DNA of 6,595 nucleotides, taken from Bacillota bacterium. GTDB lineage: Bacteria; Bacillota; Clostridia; Peptostreptococcales; Acidaminobacteraceae. Of this stretch, positions 1 through 5,817 are shown one piece after another. The stretch lies in contig JAUMXJ010000036.1 of the NCBI GenBank assembly GCA_030529205.1, positions 1,561 through 8,155 on the forward strand, in the 5' to 3' direction. Position numbers and translations under genes: made by a program. Every line of letters starts with the position of its first letter. The stretch's first letter is position 1. The notes under the pieces are model-generated. The model worked only from the letters and a program-made list of their open reading frames with translations, searched no databases and was not told the origin of the DNA.

Positions 1-884
1 CGTTCCGATTCAATGAAACGGAAATGATGCTTGCAGGGATGAAACGGGAGGATATTGCTGTCTTGCATGCATCATTGGGCGGAGTAGCGGAGTATTTGTC
101 CTTTGTCAATCCGAAGAAAAGTTTGCGCGAAAACTTGATTCACCTGTTTTTTTCAAAGCATGGAAGAATGTATGTGGAACCGGAGAATCTCCTCAATCAG
201 GAATTAAGAGAACCCGGACTCTATCATCAAATTTTGGATGCGATGGCTAACGGCGCTTCCAAAAACAGCGAAATTGCCACAAAAGTCAGGATGGAATCGG
301 GAGGAATCGGGAAATACTTGGATTCTTTGATAGAGCTCGGCATCATAAAAAAAGAAGCACCTTTCGAAGGGAAATCTCAGCGTAAGTCGATCTATCGCAT
401 TTCTGACGGTTGTTATCGTTTTTGGTATCGGTTCGTAAACAAAAACAAATCGGCTATTGAACTTGGCTTGGGTGAAGATGTTTATGACGAGAGAGTGAAA
501 GATGAGCTCTCAGATTTTATGGGATATGGATTTGAACAAGTTGCGTTTGATATTATAGATGAACTGAGTTATCAAAAGAAGCTTCCCGGGGTTGTCTTTA
601 ACAGAGGACGATGGTGGGGGAACAACAAAAAAGTAAGACGAGAAGAAGAAATTGATTATGTCGGCAGGACAAGGGAGGGTATGATTTTTGCGGAAATCAA
701 GTGGAGAAGTGATAAGATGAATTCATCCGCTTTAAAATCCTTGATTGAAAAAAGTATGTTGATAGATGCACCGAAACGAGATTATATTCTTGTGAGCAAA
801 TCCGGATTTACAAATGAACTGAAAAAAGAAGCTCAGAAGGCAGGCGTGGTACTGTATCGTTTCGACAAAGGAATCCTCGAGTAA
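1..884 (+). CDS. AAA ATPase / DUF234 family protein, C-terminal part (5' truncated by window edge)
   Basis: The reading frame is open from the left edge (first complete codon at position 3) and codes through FRFNETE before the first Met at 24, so the true start is probably upstream and the N-terminal ATPase domain with its Walker motifs is off the window. The visible part begins with the ATPase tail (LGGVAEYL, from about base 75). A winged-helix-like stretch follows at about 220-400, and then the DUF234 region with a PD-(D/E)XK-like core: Glu at 534 in GYGFEQ, Asp at 654 in EEIDYVG, and Glu/Lys at 693/699 in FAEIKW. Proteins of this family are common in archaea and anaerobic bacteria, and their biological role is poorly known; the nuclease-like fold is inferred from the E...D...ExK spacing only. 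The gene looks more A+T-rich than most of the acc genes downstream. A terminator separates it from the fatty-acid genes, so no shared function is implied. Confidence 0.85.
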   Translation, partial: FRFNETEMMLAGMKREDIAVLHASLGGVAEYLSFVNPKKSLRENLIHLFFSKHGRMYVEPENLLNQELREPGLYHQILDAMANGASKNSEIATKVRMESGGIGKYLDSLIELGIIKKEAPFEGKSQRKSIYRISDGCYRFWYRFVNKNKSAIELGLGEDVYDERVKDELSDFMGYGFEQVAFDIIDELSYQKKLPGVVFNRGRWWGNNKKVRREEEIDYVGRTREGMIFAEIKWRSDKMNSSALKSLIEKSMLIDAPKRDYILVSKSGFTNELKKEAQKAGVVLYRFDKGILE

Positions 885-943
885 GAGATTGCGCTCGGCT
901 GAAGGCCGACATATGAATCTATGGATATCATACGCATTTTTCG

Positions 944-983
944 CCTATATTTGTTCGAATTTGACAAATATAGGTGTTTTTTT
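944..983 (+). terminator. Rho-independent terminator after the DUF234 gene
   Basis: A perfect 11-bp stem (944-954 with 964-974, CCTATATTTGT / ACAAATATAGG) with a 9-base loop is followed after two bases by seven T residues (977-983). It lies 60 bases after the stop codon of the upstream gene and about 30 bases before the acpP promoter. No matching A-run precedes the stem, so it should work only for + strand transcription. The stem is A+T-rich and therefore only moderately stable. Confidence 0.8.
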
Positions 984-1013
984 GCTCGTTTTTATAGTTT
1001 TTGTATAAATATA

Positions 1014-1042
1014 TTGACATTGTGTTTTTTTAGGCATAGAAT
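1014..1042 (+). promoter_or_regulatory. Sigma-A type promoter of the acpP-acc-fab operon
   Basis: TTGACA (1014-1019) matches the -35 consensus exactly. After a 17-base spacer comes TAGAAT (1037-1042), one mismatch from the -10 consensus. The predicted start of transcription is about 1049-1050, giving a leader of about 45 bases before acpP. The 30 bases upstream are T/A-tract rich and resemble an UP element. A weaker second candidate (TTGCTC at 982-987, TATAAA at 1004-1009, spacer 16) lies just upstream. Confidence 0.8.
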
Positions 1043-1046
1043 ACGC

Positions 1047-1073
1047 ATAAATAATTTTATATAAATTATTTAT
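1047..1073. repeat. Perfect inverted repeat over the transcription start (candidate operator)
   Basis: The arms ATAAATAATTT (1047-1057) and AAATTATTTAT (1063-1073) are exact reverse complements around a 5-base spacer, TATAT. The repeat starts five bases after the -10 element and covers the predicted start site, a classic position for a repressor site. It matches neither the FapR operator (TTAGTA-type palindrome) nor the FabT site (TTTGA...TCAAA) as I remember them. In RNA it would form a weak A-U hairpin at the 5' end of the message. The sequence is simple and A+T-rich, so chance is possible, though 11 exact pairs is long. Confidence 0.45.
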
Positions 1074-1093
1074 TACAAAATGGAGGGTAGAAC

Positions 1094-1318
1094 ATGAAAT
1101 TTGAAGCACTTGTAGAAATCATCAAGGAAAACTTTAGTACGGGCGATCACGAAATCACTATGGATACGCTGTTGAGGGAAGATCTTGAGCTTGATTCACT
1201 CGATGCGGTTGAGTTGTCGCTCGAAATCGAAAATGTTGCCGGAAAACAAATCCCGGACGGTGAATTTGCAAATTTCAAGACAGTCGGAGATATCTTGAAT
1301 TATTTGAATGGAAACTAA
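1094..1318 (+). CDS. acpP: Acyl carrier protein
   Basis: A 74-residue acidic protein of typical ACP size that carries acyl chains as thioesters on a 4'-phosphopantetheine arm in the cytoplasm. The attachment motif is DSL at residues 34-36 with Ser35 as the modified residue, set in LELDSLDAVELSLEIE at the start of helix II, as in the family. The tail, TVGDILNYL, is the usual helix IV. The start at 1094 is supported by GGAGGG at 1082-1087, six bases ahead. It is the first gene of the operon and sits directly behind the strong promoter, which fits the high demand for ACP. Its stop at 1316-1318 lies next to the start of accB, so the two are likely co-translated. Confidence 0.97.
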   Translation: MKFEALVEIIKENFSTGDHEITMDTLLREDLELDSLDAVELSLEIENVAGKQIPDGEFANFKTVGDILNYLNGN

Positions 1319-1319
1319 T

Positions 1320-1796
1320 ATGGATTTTAATATGAAAGATATGAAAGCTCTCATCAAGATGTTTGATGAGAGCGAAAGTGATTATTTATCCTTTTCCAAA
1401 GGGGATTTTAAAATAAAACTGCGAAAAAACAGCGGGATTTCTTTTCCCGCACATACCGGCACGCATGCACCGATGCCGTCCCATGAGAGAACATCTGTAG
1501 TGAAGGAGAGCGTCTCCGTTTCTCCGTCTTCAGAGCCTGCATCGAATTTCGCCCAAGATTATTTTGAAGTGAAGTCGCCGATAGTGGGCGTTTTTTATGC
1601 CGCAAAGGAACCGGGGGCCGCTCCGTTTGTCAAGGAAGGAGACAGGGTTGAAAAAGGTCAGGTGCTCTGTATTTTGGAATCGATGAAAATGCTCAATGAA
1701 GTGAAATCACCGATTGCGGGGAAGGTCGTCAAAGTCTGTTCCTCCAATGAGTCGCTTGTGGAATTCGGTCAAGTGCTGTTCCTGTTGGAGGAATAA
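1320..1796 (+). CDS. accB: Biotin carboxyl carrier protein of acetyl-CoA carboxylase
   Basis: A 158-residue BCCP, the biotin-bearing subunit that shuttles carboxyl groups from AccC to the AccA/AccD transferase. The N-terminal segment (MDFNMKDMKALIKMFDES) matches the family's MDI..IK.LI opening. A Pro/Ser/Thr-rich linker spans about residues 40-75, and the C-terminal biotinyl domain fills the rest, with ESMKM placing the biotinyl lysine at Lys123. The start is uncertain. An in-frame ATG at 1308 overlaps the end of acpP and adds four residues (162 in total) but has no clear ribosome site. ATG 1320 has a weak GGAA at 1310-1313 and better family alignment, so I prefer it. The weak ribosome site suggests coupling to acpP translation. 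The stop abuts the accC start with no gap. Confidence 0.95.
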   Translation: MDFNMKDMKALIKMFDESESDYLSFSKGDFKIKLRKNSGISFPAHTGTHAPMPSHERTSVVKESVSVSPSSEPASNFAQDYFEVKSPIVGVFYAAKEPGAAPFVKEGDRVEKGQVLCILESMKMLNEVKSPIAGKVVKVCSSNESLVEFGQVLFLLEE

Positions 1797-3182
1797 ATGC
1801 TGAAACGAGTACTCATTGCCAATCGCGGTGAAATAGCGCTCAGTATTTTCCGAGCTTGTAGAGAGCTGGGGATAGAGACGGTGGCGGTATATTCCGATGT
1901 GGATCGGCATCAGCCCGTCCTGTATTTTGCCGATGAATCCGTGTGCATCGGCGGCGCGAAGAGCACGGATTCGTATCTCAATATGAACAATATCATCGCG
2001 GCGGCGCTGGGAACGGGATGCGACGCCATCCATCCGGGATACGGGTTTTTGTCTGAAAACCCCGATTTTGCAGAGCTTGTGGAAAAGAACGGACTGAAAC
2101 TTGTCGGTCCTTCGTCCGAGACAATCCGTACCATGGGCGACAAGCTGTCCGCGCGAAAACTGATGGTGGAACACCAAGTGCCGGTCGTACCGGGAAAAAA
2201 TATTGCACTCGACTCGGAAGCGTCTCTCAAAGAGATTGCCGCGGAAATCGGGTATCCCGTTCTATTGAAGGCTTCCGCGGGCGGGGGCGGAAAAGGCATG
2301 CGCAGAGTCTACAAAGAGTCGGAATTGATTGAAAACTGGAACATTGCGCGCAGAGAAGCACTGTCGTCTTTCGGCGATGATCGCATTTATATCGAAAAAT
2401 TGGTGCAGAATCCCAGACATATCGAGTTTCAAATTCTGGCGGATCGCTACGGCAATGTCGTACACCTGCATGAGCGCGACTGCAGCATTCAGCGAAACAA
2501 TCAGAAGTTTTTGGAGGAAGCACCGAGTACCGGAATCAAGGATGAAATACTTGAAAAGATGGGGCAGGCGGCTGTCAATTGCGCCAAGGCGTGTCATTAC
2601 GAAGGAGCCGGAACGGTCGAATTTATCGTGGATGAAGCGGACCGATTTTATTTCATCGAGATGAATACCAGGATTCAGGTCGAGCATCCCGTTACGGAGA
2701 TGATCACCGGAGTGAATCTTTTGAAAGAACAGCTGCGGATTGCATCCGGTCTTCCGTTGCGTTTGAAACAGGAGGAGATTCAGAGAGACGGCCATGCCAT
2801 TGAAGTGAGAGTCAATGCACAGAATCCGCTCAACAATTTCACTCCCTCGTGCGGCAAAATCAGTTTCTATTTCCCGCCGGGAGGGATCAACACGCGTTTT
2901 GAAAGCGGGCTGTACCAGGGTGCCGAAATTCTTCCGTTTTATGATTCCATGCTCGGAAAGCTGATTGTAAAAGGAAAGACCAGGCTCGATGCCATCAAGA
3001 AGATGAGGCGTGCGATTGAAGAGACCATCATCGACGGCATCACAACCAATCTCAGTTTTCAGTATGCAATCCTGCACGAGCCGGATTTTTTAAAGGGCAA
3101 GGTGACGACGAGTTACTTCAGCGAACATGAGGAAAACCTGGTGAAAGAAATCAAGCGTGTGCAAAAACTCGGTCTGAATTAG
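1797..3182 (+). CDS. accC: Biotin carboxylase subunit of acetyl-CoA carboxylase
   Basis: This 461-residue ATP-grasp enzyme carboxylates the biotin on AccB using ATP and bicarbonate; E. coli AccC has 449 residues. In order, it has the N-terminal domain (ANRGEIALSIFRACRELGI), Lys116 and Lys158 for ATP binding, the glycine loop GGGGKGM (162-168), RDCSIQRNNQK with Lys237, and EMNTRIQVEHPVTEM with Glu288, Asn290, Arg292 and Glu296, then Arg338 in EVRVNA for the biotin site. All key positions are present. Where E. coli has RRHQK this protein has RNNQK; Asn there is, as I recall, common in Gram-positive homologues. The start follows the accB stop directly (TAAATG), with GGAGG at 1787-1791 inside the end of accB, which indicates translational coupling. 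The C-terminal tail is slightly longer than in E. coli and lysine-rich. Confidence 0.97.
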   Translation: MLKRVLIANRGEIALSIFRACRELGIETVAVYSDVDRHQPVLYFADESVCIGGAKSTDSYLNMNNIIAAALGTGCDAIHPGYGFLSENPDFAELVEKNGLKLVGPSSETIRTMGDKLSARKLMVEHQVPVVPGKNIALDSEASLKEIAAEIGYPVLLKASAGGGGKGMRRVYKESELIENWNIARREALSSFGDDRIYIEKLVQNPRHIEFQILADRYGNVVHLHERDCSIQRNNQKFLEEAPSTGIKDEILEKMGQAAVNCAKACHYEGAGTVEFIVDEADRFYFIEMNTRIQVEHPVTEMITGVNLLKEQLRIASGLPLRLKQEEIQRDGHAIEVRVNAQNPLNNFTPSCGKISFYFPPGGINTRFESGLYQGAEILPFYDSMLGKLIVKGKTRLDAIKKMRRAIEETIIDGITTNLSFQYAILHEPDFLKGKVTTSYFSEHEENLVKEIKRVQKLGLN

Positions 3183-3207
3183 TCAGTCTTGATAAAGAGG
3201 AATAAAA

Positions 3208-4041
3208 ATGAGTCTTTTCAATAGAAAAAAGGTCTTGGACTCCGTGAGAAGTCTGAGAAAAACATCACAGGAAAATGAAGAGCTTTTTTTGAAATGTAAG
3301 CAATGCGACAACCCGATTACCGTGTCCGAACTCGACCGGAATCTCAAAGTTTGCCAACATTGCCTCTCTTATTTTGAAATGAGCGGAGCAGAGCGATTTC
3401 GCTACTTGTTGGACGAGGGATATAAAATTCTGAGTCTGGGGACGAAGAGTCAGGATCCCATCGTGTTTCCGGAGTACAAGGCGAAGCTCAGTCAAATCGA
3501 AAAGGAAAAAGGGCTGAAGGAGGCCCTTACGGTTGCGGTCGGAAGCATTCGTCAGCAGCCGATTTGCGTTGCGGTCCTGGAACCGTCCTTTTTGATGGGC
3601 AGTATGGGCACCTTCATGGGCGAGGAGCTCACTCGTACATTTGAATATGCGATGAAAAAGAATCTTCCGATGCTGGTGATCTCCGCAAGTGGCGGTGCAA
3701 GAATGCAGGAGGGGATTTTTTCGTTGATGCAGATGGCGAAGACCGCTGCCGTGGTGAGGAAGTTTGCGGAGAAAAAACTGCTTTACATCAGTCTTTTGAC
3801 AAATCCCACCATGGGAGGAGTCAGCGCCTCCTTTGCGTCTCTGGGAGACATCATTCTCGCGGAACCGCGTGCGCTGATCGGTTTTGCAGGTCCGAGGGTC
3901 ATCGAGCAGACAATGAAGCAGAAGCTTCCGGAAGGATTTCAAAGAGCGGAAAAACTTGTGGATTGCGGATTTGTGGATGCGGTGGTCGAACGCAGGCATC
4001 AGAGAGAGTATATTGCAAGAATTCTTAAATTACACGGATGA
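3208..4041 (+). CDS. accD: Acetyl-CoA carboxylase carboxyltransferase subunit beta
   Basis: The beta subunit (277 residues) of the carboxyltransferase, which with AccA moves the carboxyl group from carboxybiotin to acetyl-CoA. Near the N-terminus is the family's four-cysteine zinc ribbon, Cys30-x2-Cys33 and Cys49-x2-Cys52. The crotonase-fold domain follows, with GSMGTFMGEEL, the oxyanion-type SASGGARMQEG and NPTMGGVSASFASLGD, then GFAGPRVIEQT. Length and motif order are normal. The start at 3208 has GAGG at 3197-3200, seven bases ahead, after a 25-base gap from accC. The stop lies in ATGA (4038-4041), where an in-frame accA ATG could begin. Operon position next to accA fits the obligate alpha2-beta2 complex. 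Confidence 0.97.
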   Translation: MSLFNRKKVLDSVRSLRKTSQENEELFLKCKQCDNPITVSELDRNLKVCQHCLSYFEMSGAERFRYLLDEGYKILSLGTKSQDPIVFPEYKAKLSQIEKEKGLKEALTVAVGSIRQQPICVAVLEPSFLMGSMGTFMGEELTRTFEYAMKKNLPMLVISASGGARMQEGIFSLMQMAKTAAVVRKFAEKKLLYISLLTNPTMGGVSASFASLGDIILAEPRALIGFAGPRVIEQTMKQKLPEGFQRAEKLVDCGFVDAVVERRHQREYIARILKLHG

Positions 4042-4044
4042 GGA
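4040..4044 (+). promoter_or_regulatory. Ribosome binding site that decides the accA start
   Basis: GAGGA lies five bases before ATG 4050 and overlaps the accD stop region. The alternative accA start at ATG 4038 comes before this site and has no comparable purine-rich stretch at the right distance. Confidence 0.6.
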
Positions 4045-4049
4045 AGAGC

Positions 4050-4838
4050 ATGAAAAACAATGTCTTAAGTGCATATCAACGCGTGCGTCTGGCGAGAAGT
4101 GAAGACAGACCGAGAGCGAAGGACTATATTGAGGAACTGTTTGACGATATCGTCTATTTGAACGGCGACCGACATTTCGGCAATTCGCAGTCCGTGATCG
4201 GAGGAATTGCCTCGTTTCAGAATCAGCCGGTTACGTTCATCGGTATTCAGAAAGGTCGAGGGATAGAGGAAGCCGTGATGACGGATTTCGGCATGCCGAA
4301 GCCCGAGGGGTACCGAAAGGCGATGCGTCTGATGGAGAGCGCCGCTAAGTTCGGTCGTCCCGTCATCACCTTTGTGGATACGCCGGGGGCATATCCCGGA
4401 GTGGATGCGGAGGAGAGAGGACAGTCGGAAGCGATTGCCTCGAGTCTGGCGCTGATGAGCGGCTTGGAAGTTCCGGTGATTGCATTTATTATCGGGGAAG
4501 GCGGAAGCGGCGGCGCGCTGGCGCTCTCTGTGGCGAATCGCTTGTACATGCTTGAAAATGCGGTGTTCTCCATTCTTTCTCCGGAGGGATTCGCCAGCAT
4601 TCTCTGGAAGGATTCTTCCCTGGCTTCGGATGCCGCGGAGTTGATGAAACTGACCGCCTTCGACTTGAAAGAGGCGGGGATAATCGACGGAATCATCAAG
4701 GAAGAACAGCATGTTTCGCTTCCGGCTCTGGAAGGGATGAAGGCTACTTTGACAAAAGACTTGAAACAGCTGAAGAGCAAGAAGGGCTCCGTACTGAGAG
4801 ACGAGAGATACGATAAATTCAGGGCAATCGGCGGGTAA
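4050..4838 (+). CDS. accA: Acetyl-CoA carboxylase carboxyltransferase subunit alpha
   Basis: The alpha subunit (262 residues from ATG 4050) of the carboxyltransferase, partner of AccD. The C-terminal crotonase-like core shows FVDTPGAYPGVDAEERGQ, the glycine-rich IGEGGSGGALAL that binds the substrate, and SPEGFASILWKD followed by AAELMKLTA, all hallmarks of AccA. It lacks the longer N-terminal region of the 319-residue E. coli protein and corresponds in length to the short streptococcal/clostridial type (about 255 residues), so it is not a truncation. The start at 4050 is chosen for the GAGGA at 4040-4044; ATG 4038 would add MRKS and overlap accD by four bases. Either way translation is probably coupled to accD, which would help equal subunit supply. 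Confidence 0.97.
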   Translation: MKNNVLSAYQRVRLARSEDRPRAKDYIEELFDDIVYLNGDRHFGNSQSVIGGIASFQNQPVTFIGIQKGRGIEEAVMTDFGMPKPEGYRKAMRLMESAAKFGRPVITFVDTPGAYPGVDAEERGQSEAIASSLALMSGLEVPVIAFIIGEGGSGGALALSVANRLYMLENAVFSILSPEGFASILWKDSSLASDAAELMKLTAFDLKEAGIIDGIIKEEQHVSLPALEGMKATLTKDLKQLKSKKGSVLRDERYDKFRAIGG

Positions 4839-4868
4839 TCAAAAAAAACGGCCGATGATGGAGGATAA

Positions 4869-5792
4869 ATGGGTATACGCATAGTACAGACTGCGGCGTA
4901 CAAAGCCGGTAAGACAGTTGACAACAGTTATTTTGAAACAATTTTAGATACCAGCGATGAATGGATTACTTCGCGCACGGGCATATCGAAGAGAAATTTT
5001 GTCGTGGATGAAAACACGGCGTCCATGTCGATTGCGGTGGCGAGGCAACTTGAGCCGGTGATTAAAAACGGTGCGGAATCGGATTTAAAACTGATTTTGA
5101 ACGCTTCCTTTTCTCCGGATTTGATTGTACCTTCCATCGCGGCGAAGATTCAGAAGGAACTTCAGCTGCATGATGATGTGTACAGCGCGGACATCAATAT
5201 CGGGTGTACCGGCTTTGTGGGGGCATTGATTCTGGCGGAGCGCTATCTGAAGGACGGCGAGTACGGATTGATCATCGCCTCCGAGACGATCTCGGATTAC
5301 CTGGATTTCCAAGATCGTACAACCGCCGTCCTCTTCGGAGACGGTGCGGCGGGCGTCCTGATTCAGAAAACGGCGGAGTCGCTGTATGAAGCGAAGATGA
5401 ATACCTACGGAAATGATACGGACCTATTTATGATGAAGGAAGGAAAGGTTTCCATGCAGGGCAACAATGTCTATCGCTTTGCCATCGACAAAGTTCCGAA
5501 GAGTGTGCTGTCGGTATTGGAGCGCTCCGGGGTGAAAACGGAGGAAATCGATCATGTGGTCTGTCATCAGGCCAATATCAGAATCATCGAACAGATTATC
5601 AAACACACGGGTATTTCCTCCGAAAAGTTCTATGCCAATCTGGATCGTTACGGCAATACTTCCGCCGCCAGCGTTCCCATTGTTCTGAATGAAATGAATG
5701 AAAAGGGAATGTTCCGAAAAGGCGACAAGGTATTGATGGTGGCGTTCGGAGCCGGACTGACGGTCGGAACCGTCCTGATGGAATGGTCGTAG
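4869..5792 (+). CDS. fabH: Beta-ketoacyl-ACP synthase III
   Basis: The initiating condensing enzyme (307 residues; family about 310-325), which joins a short acyl-CoA to malonyl-ACP. The catalytic triad is complete: Cys113 in NIGCTGF, His233 in CHQANIRII and Asn263 in YGNTSAAS. DTSDEWITSRTGI (residues 27-39) keeps the CoA-contacting Trp32 and Arg36, and LFGDGAA is the usual mid-protein motif. The N-terminus is divergent: IVQTAAYKAG replaces the common IxGTGsYLPe pattern. At position 87, where E. coli has Phe87 lining the acyl pocket, this protein has Val, so primer preference may differ. Start 4869 has GGAGG at 4860-4864, and the 30-base gap after accA includes a run of eight A. In streptococci fabH precedes acpP; here it follows the acc genes. 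Confidence 0.95.
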   Translation: MGIRIVQTAAYKAGKTVDNSYFETILDTSDEWITSRTGISKRNFVVDENTASMSIAVARQLEPVIKNGAESDLKLILNASFSPDLIVPSIAAKIQKELQLHDDVYSADINIGCTGFVGALILAERYLKDGEYGLIIASETISDYLDFQDRTTAVLFGDGAAGVLIQKTAESLYEAKMNTYGNDTDLFMMKEGKVSMQGNNVYRFAIDKVPKSVLSVLERSGVKTEEIDHVVCHQANIRIIEQIIKHTGISSEKFYANLDRYGNTSAASVPIVLNEMNEKGMFRKGDKVLMVAFGAGLTVGTVLMEWS

Positions 5793-5817
5793 AGAGAGGT
5801 CTTAGGAAGGAGAAGCG

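Noticed and set aside
895..909. Hairpin TCGGC-TGAAG-GCCGA just after the DUF234 stop as a terminator
   Set aside because: It has only five base pairs and no T-run follows; the 944-983 hairpin is a much better terminator.
959..969. ATTTGACAAAT palindrome resembling half of a FabT operator
   Set aside because: It falls within the terminator loop and stem, lacks the central spacing of the FabT site, and lies 45 bases upstream of the promoter -35 element.
2490..2507. AccC has RNNQK where E. coli has RRHQK (Asn for the ATP-contacting His236), possibly a defect
   Set aside because: Asn at this place is, as I recall, common in Gram-positive biotin carboxylases, and every other catalytic residue is present, so it looks like normal lineage variation.
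2262..3077. Long open frame on the - strand (271 codons) opposite accC
   Set aside because: It lies wholly inside a clear accC on the + strand, has no recognisable domain and no convincing ribosome site; it is an antisense shadow.
3265..3999. Antisense open frame (244 codons) opposite accD
   Set aside because: It is covered by a well-supported accD, and the translation is His/Arg/Leu-rich without family features.
4050..4838. AccA looks about 55 residues short compared with E. coli, suggesting truncation
   Set aside because: The short form is the normal one in streptococci and related Bacillota, and all core motifs are present.
4065..4924. Two overlapping antisense frames opposite accA
   Set aside because: They overlap each other in different frames and lie opposite a well-supported accA; no protein family is recognisable.
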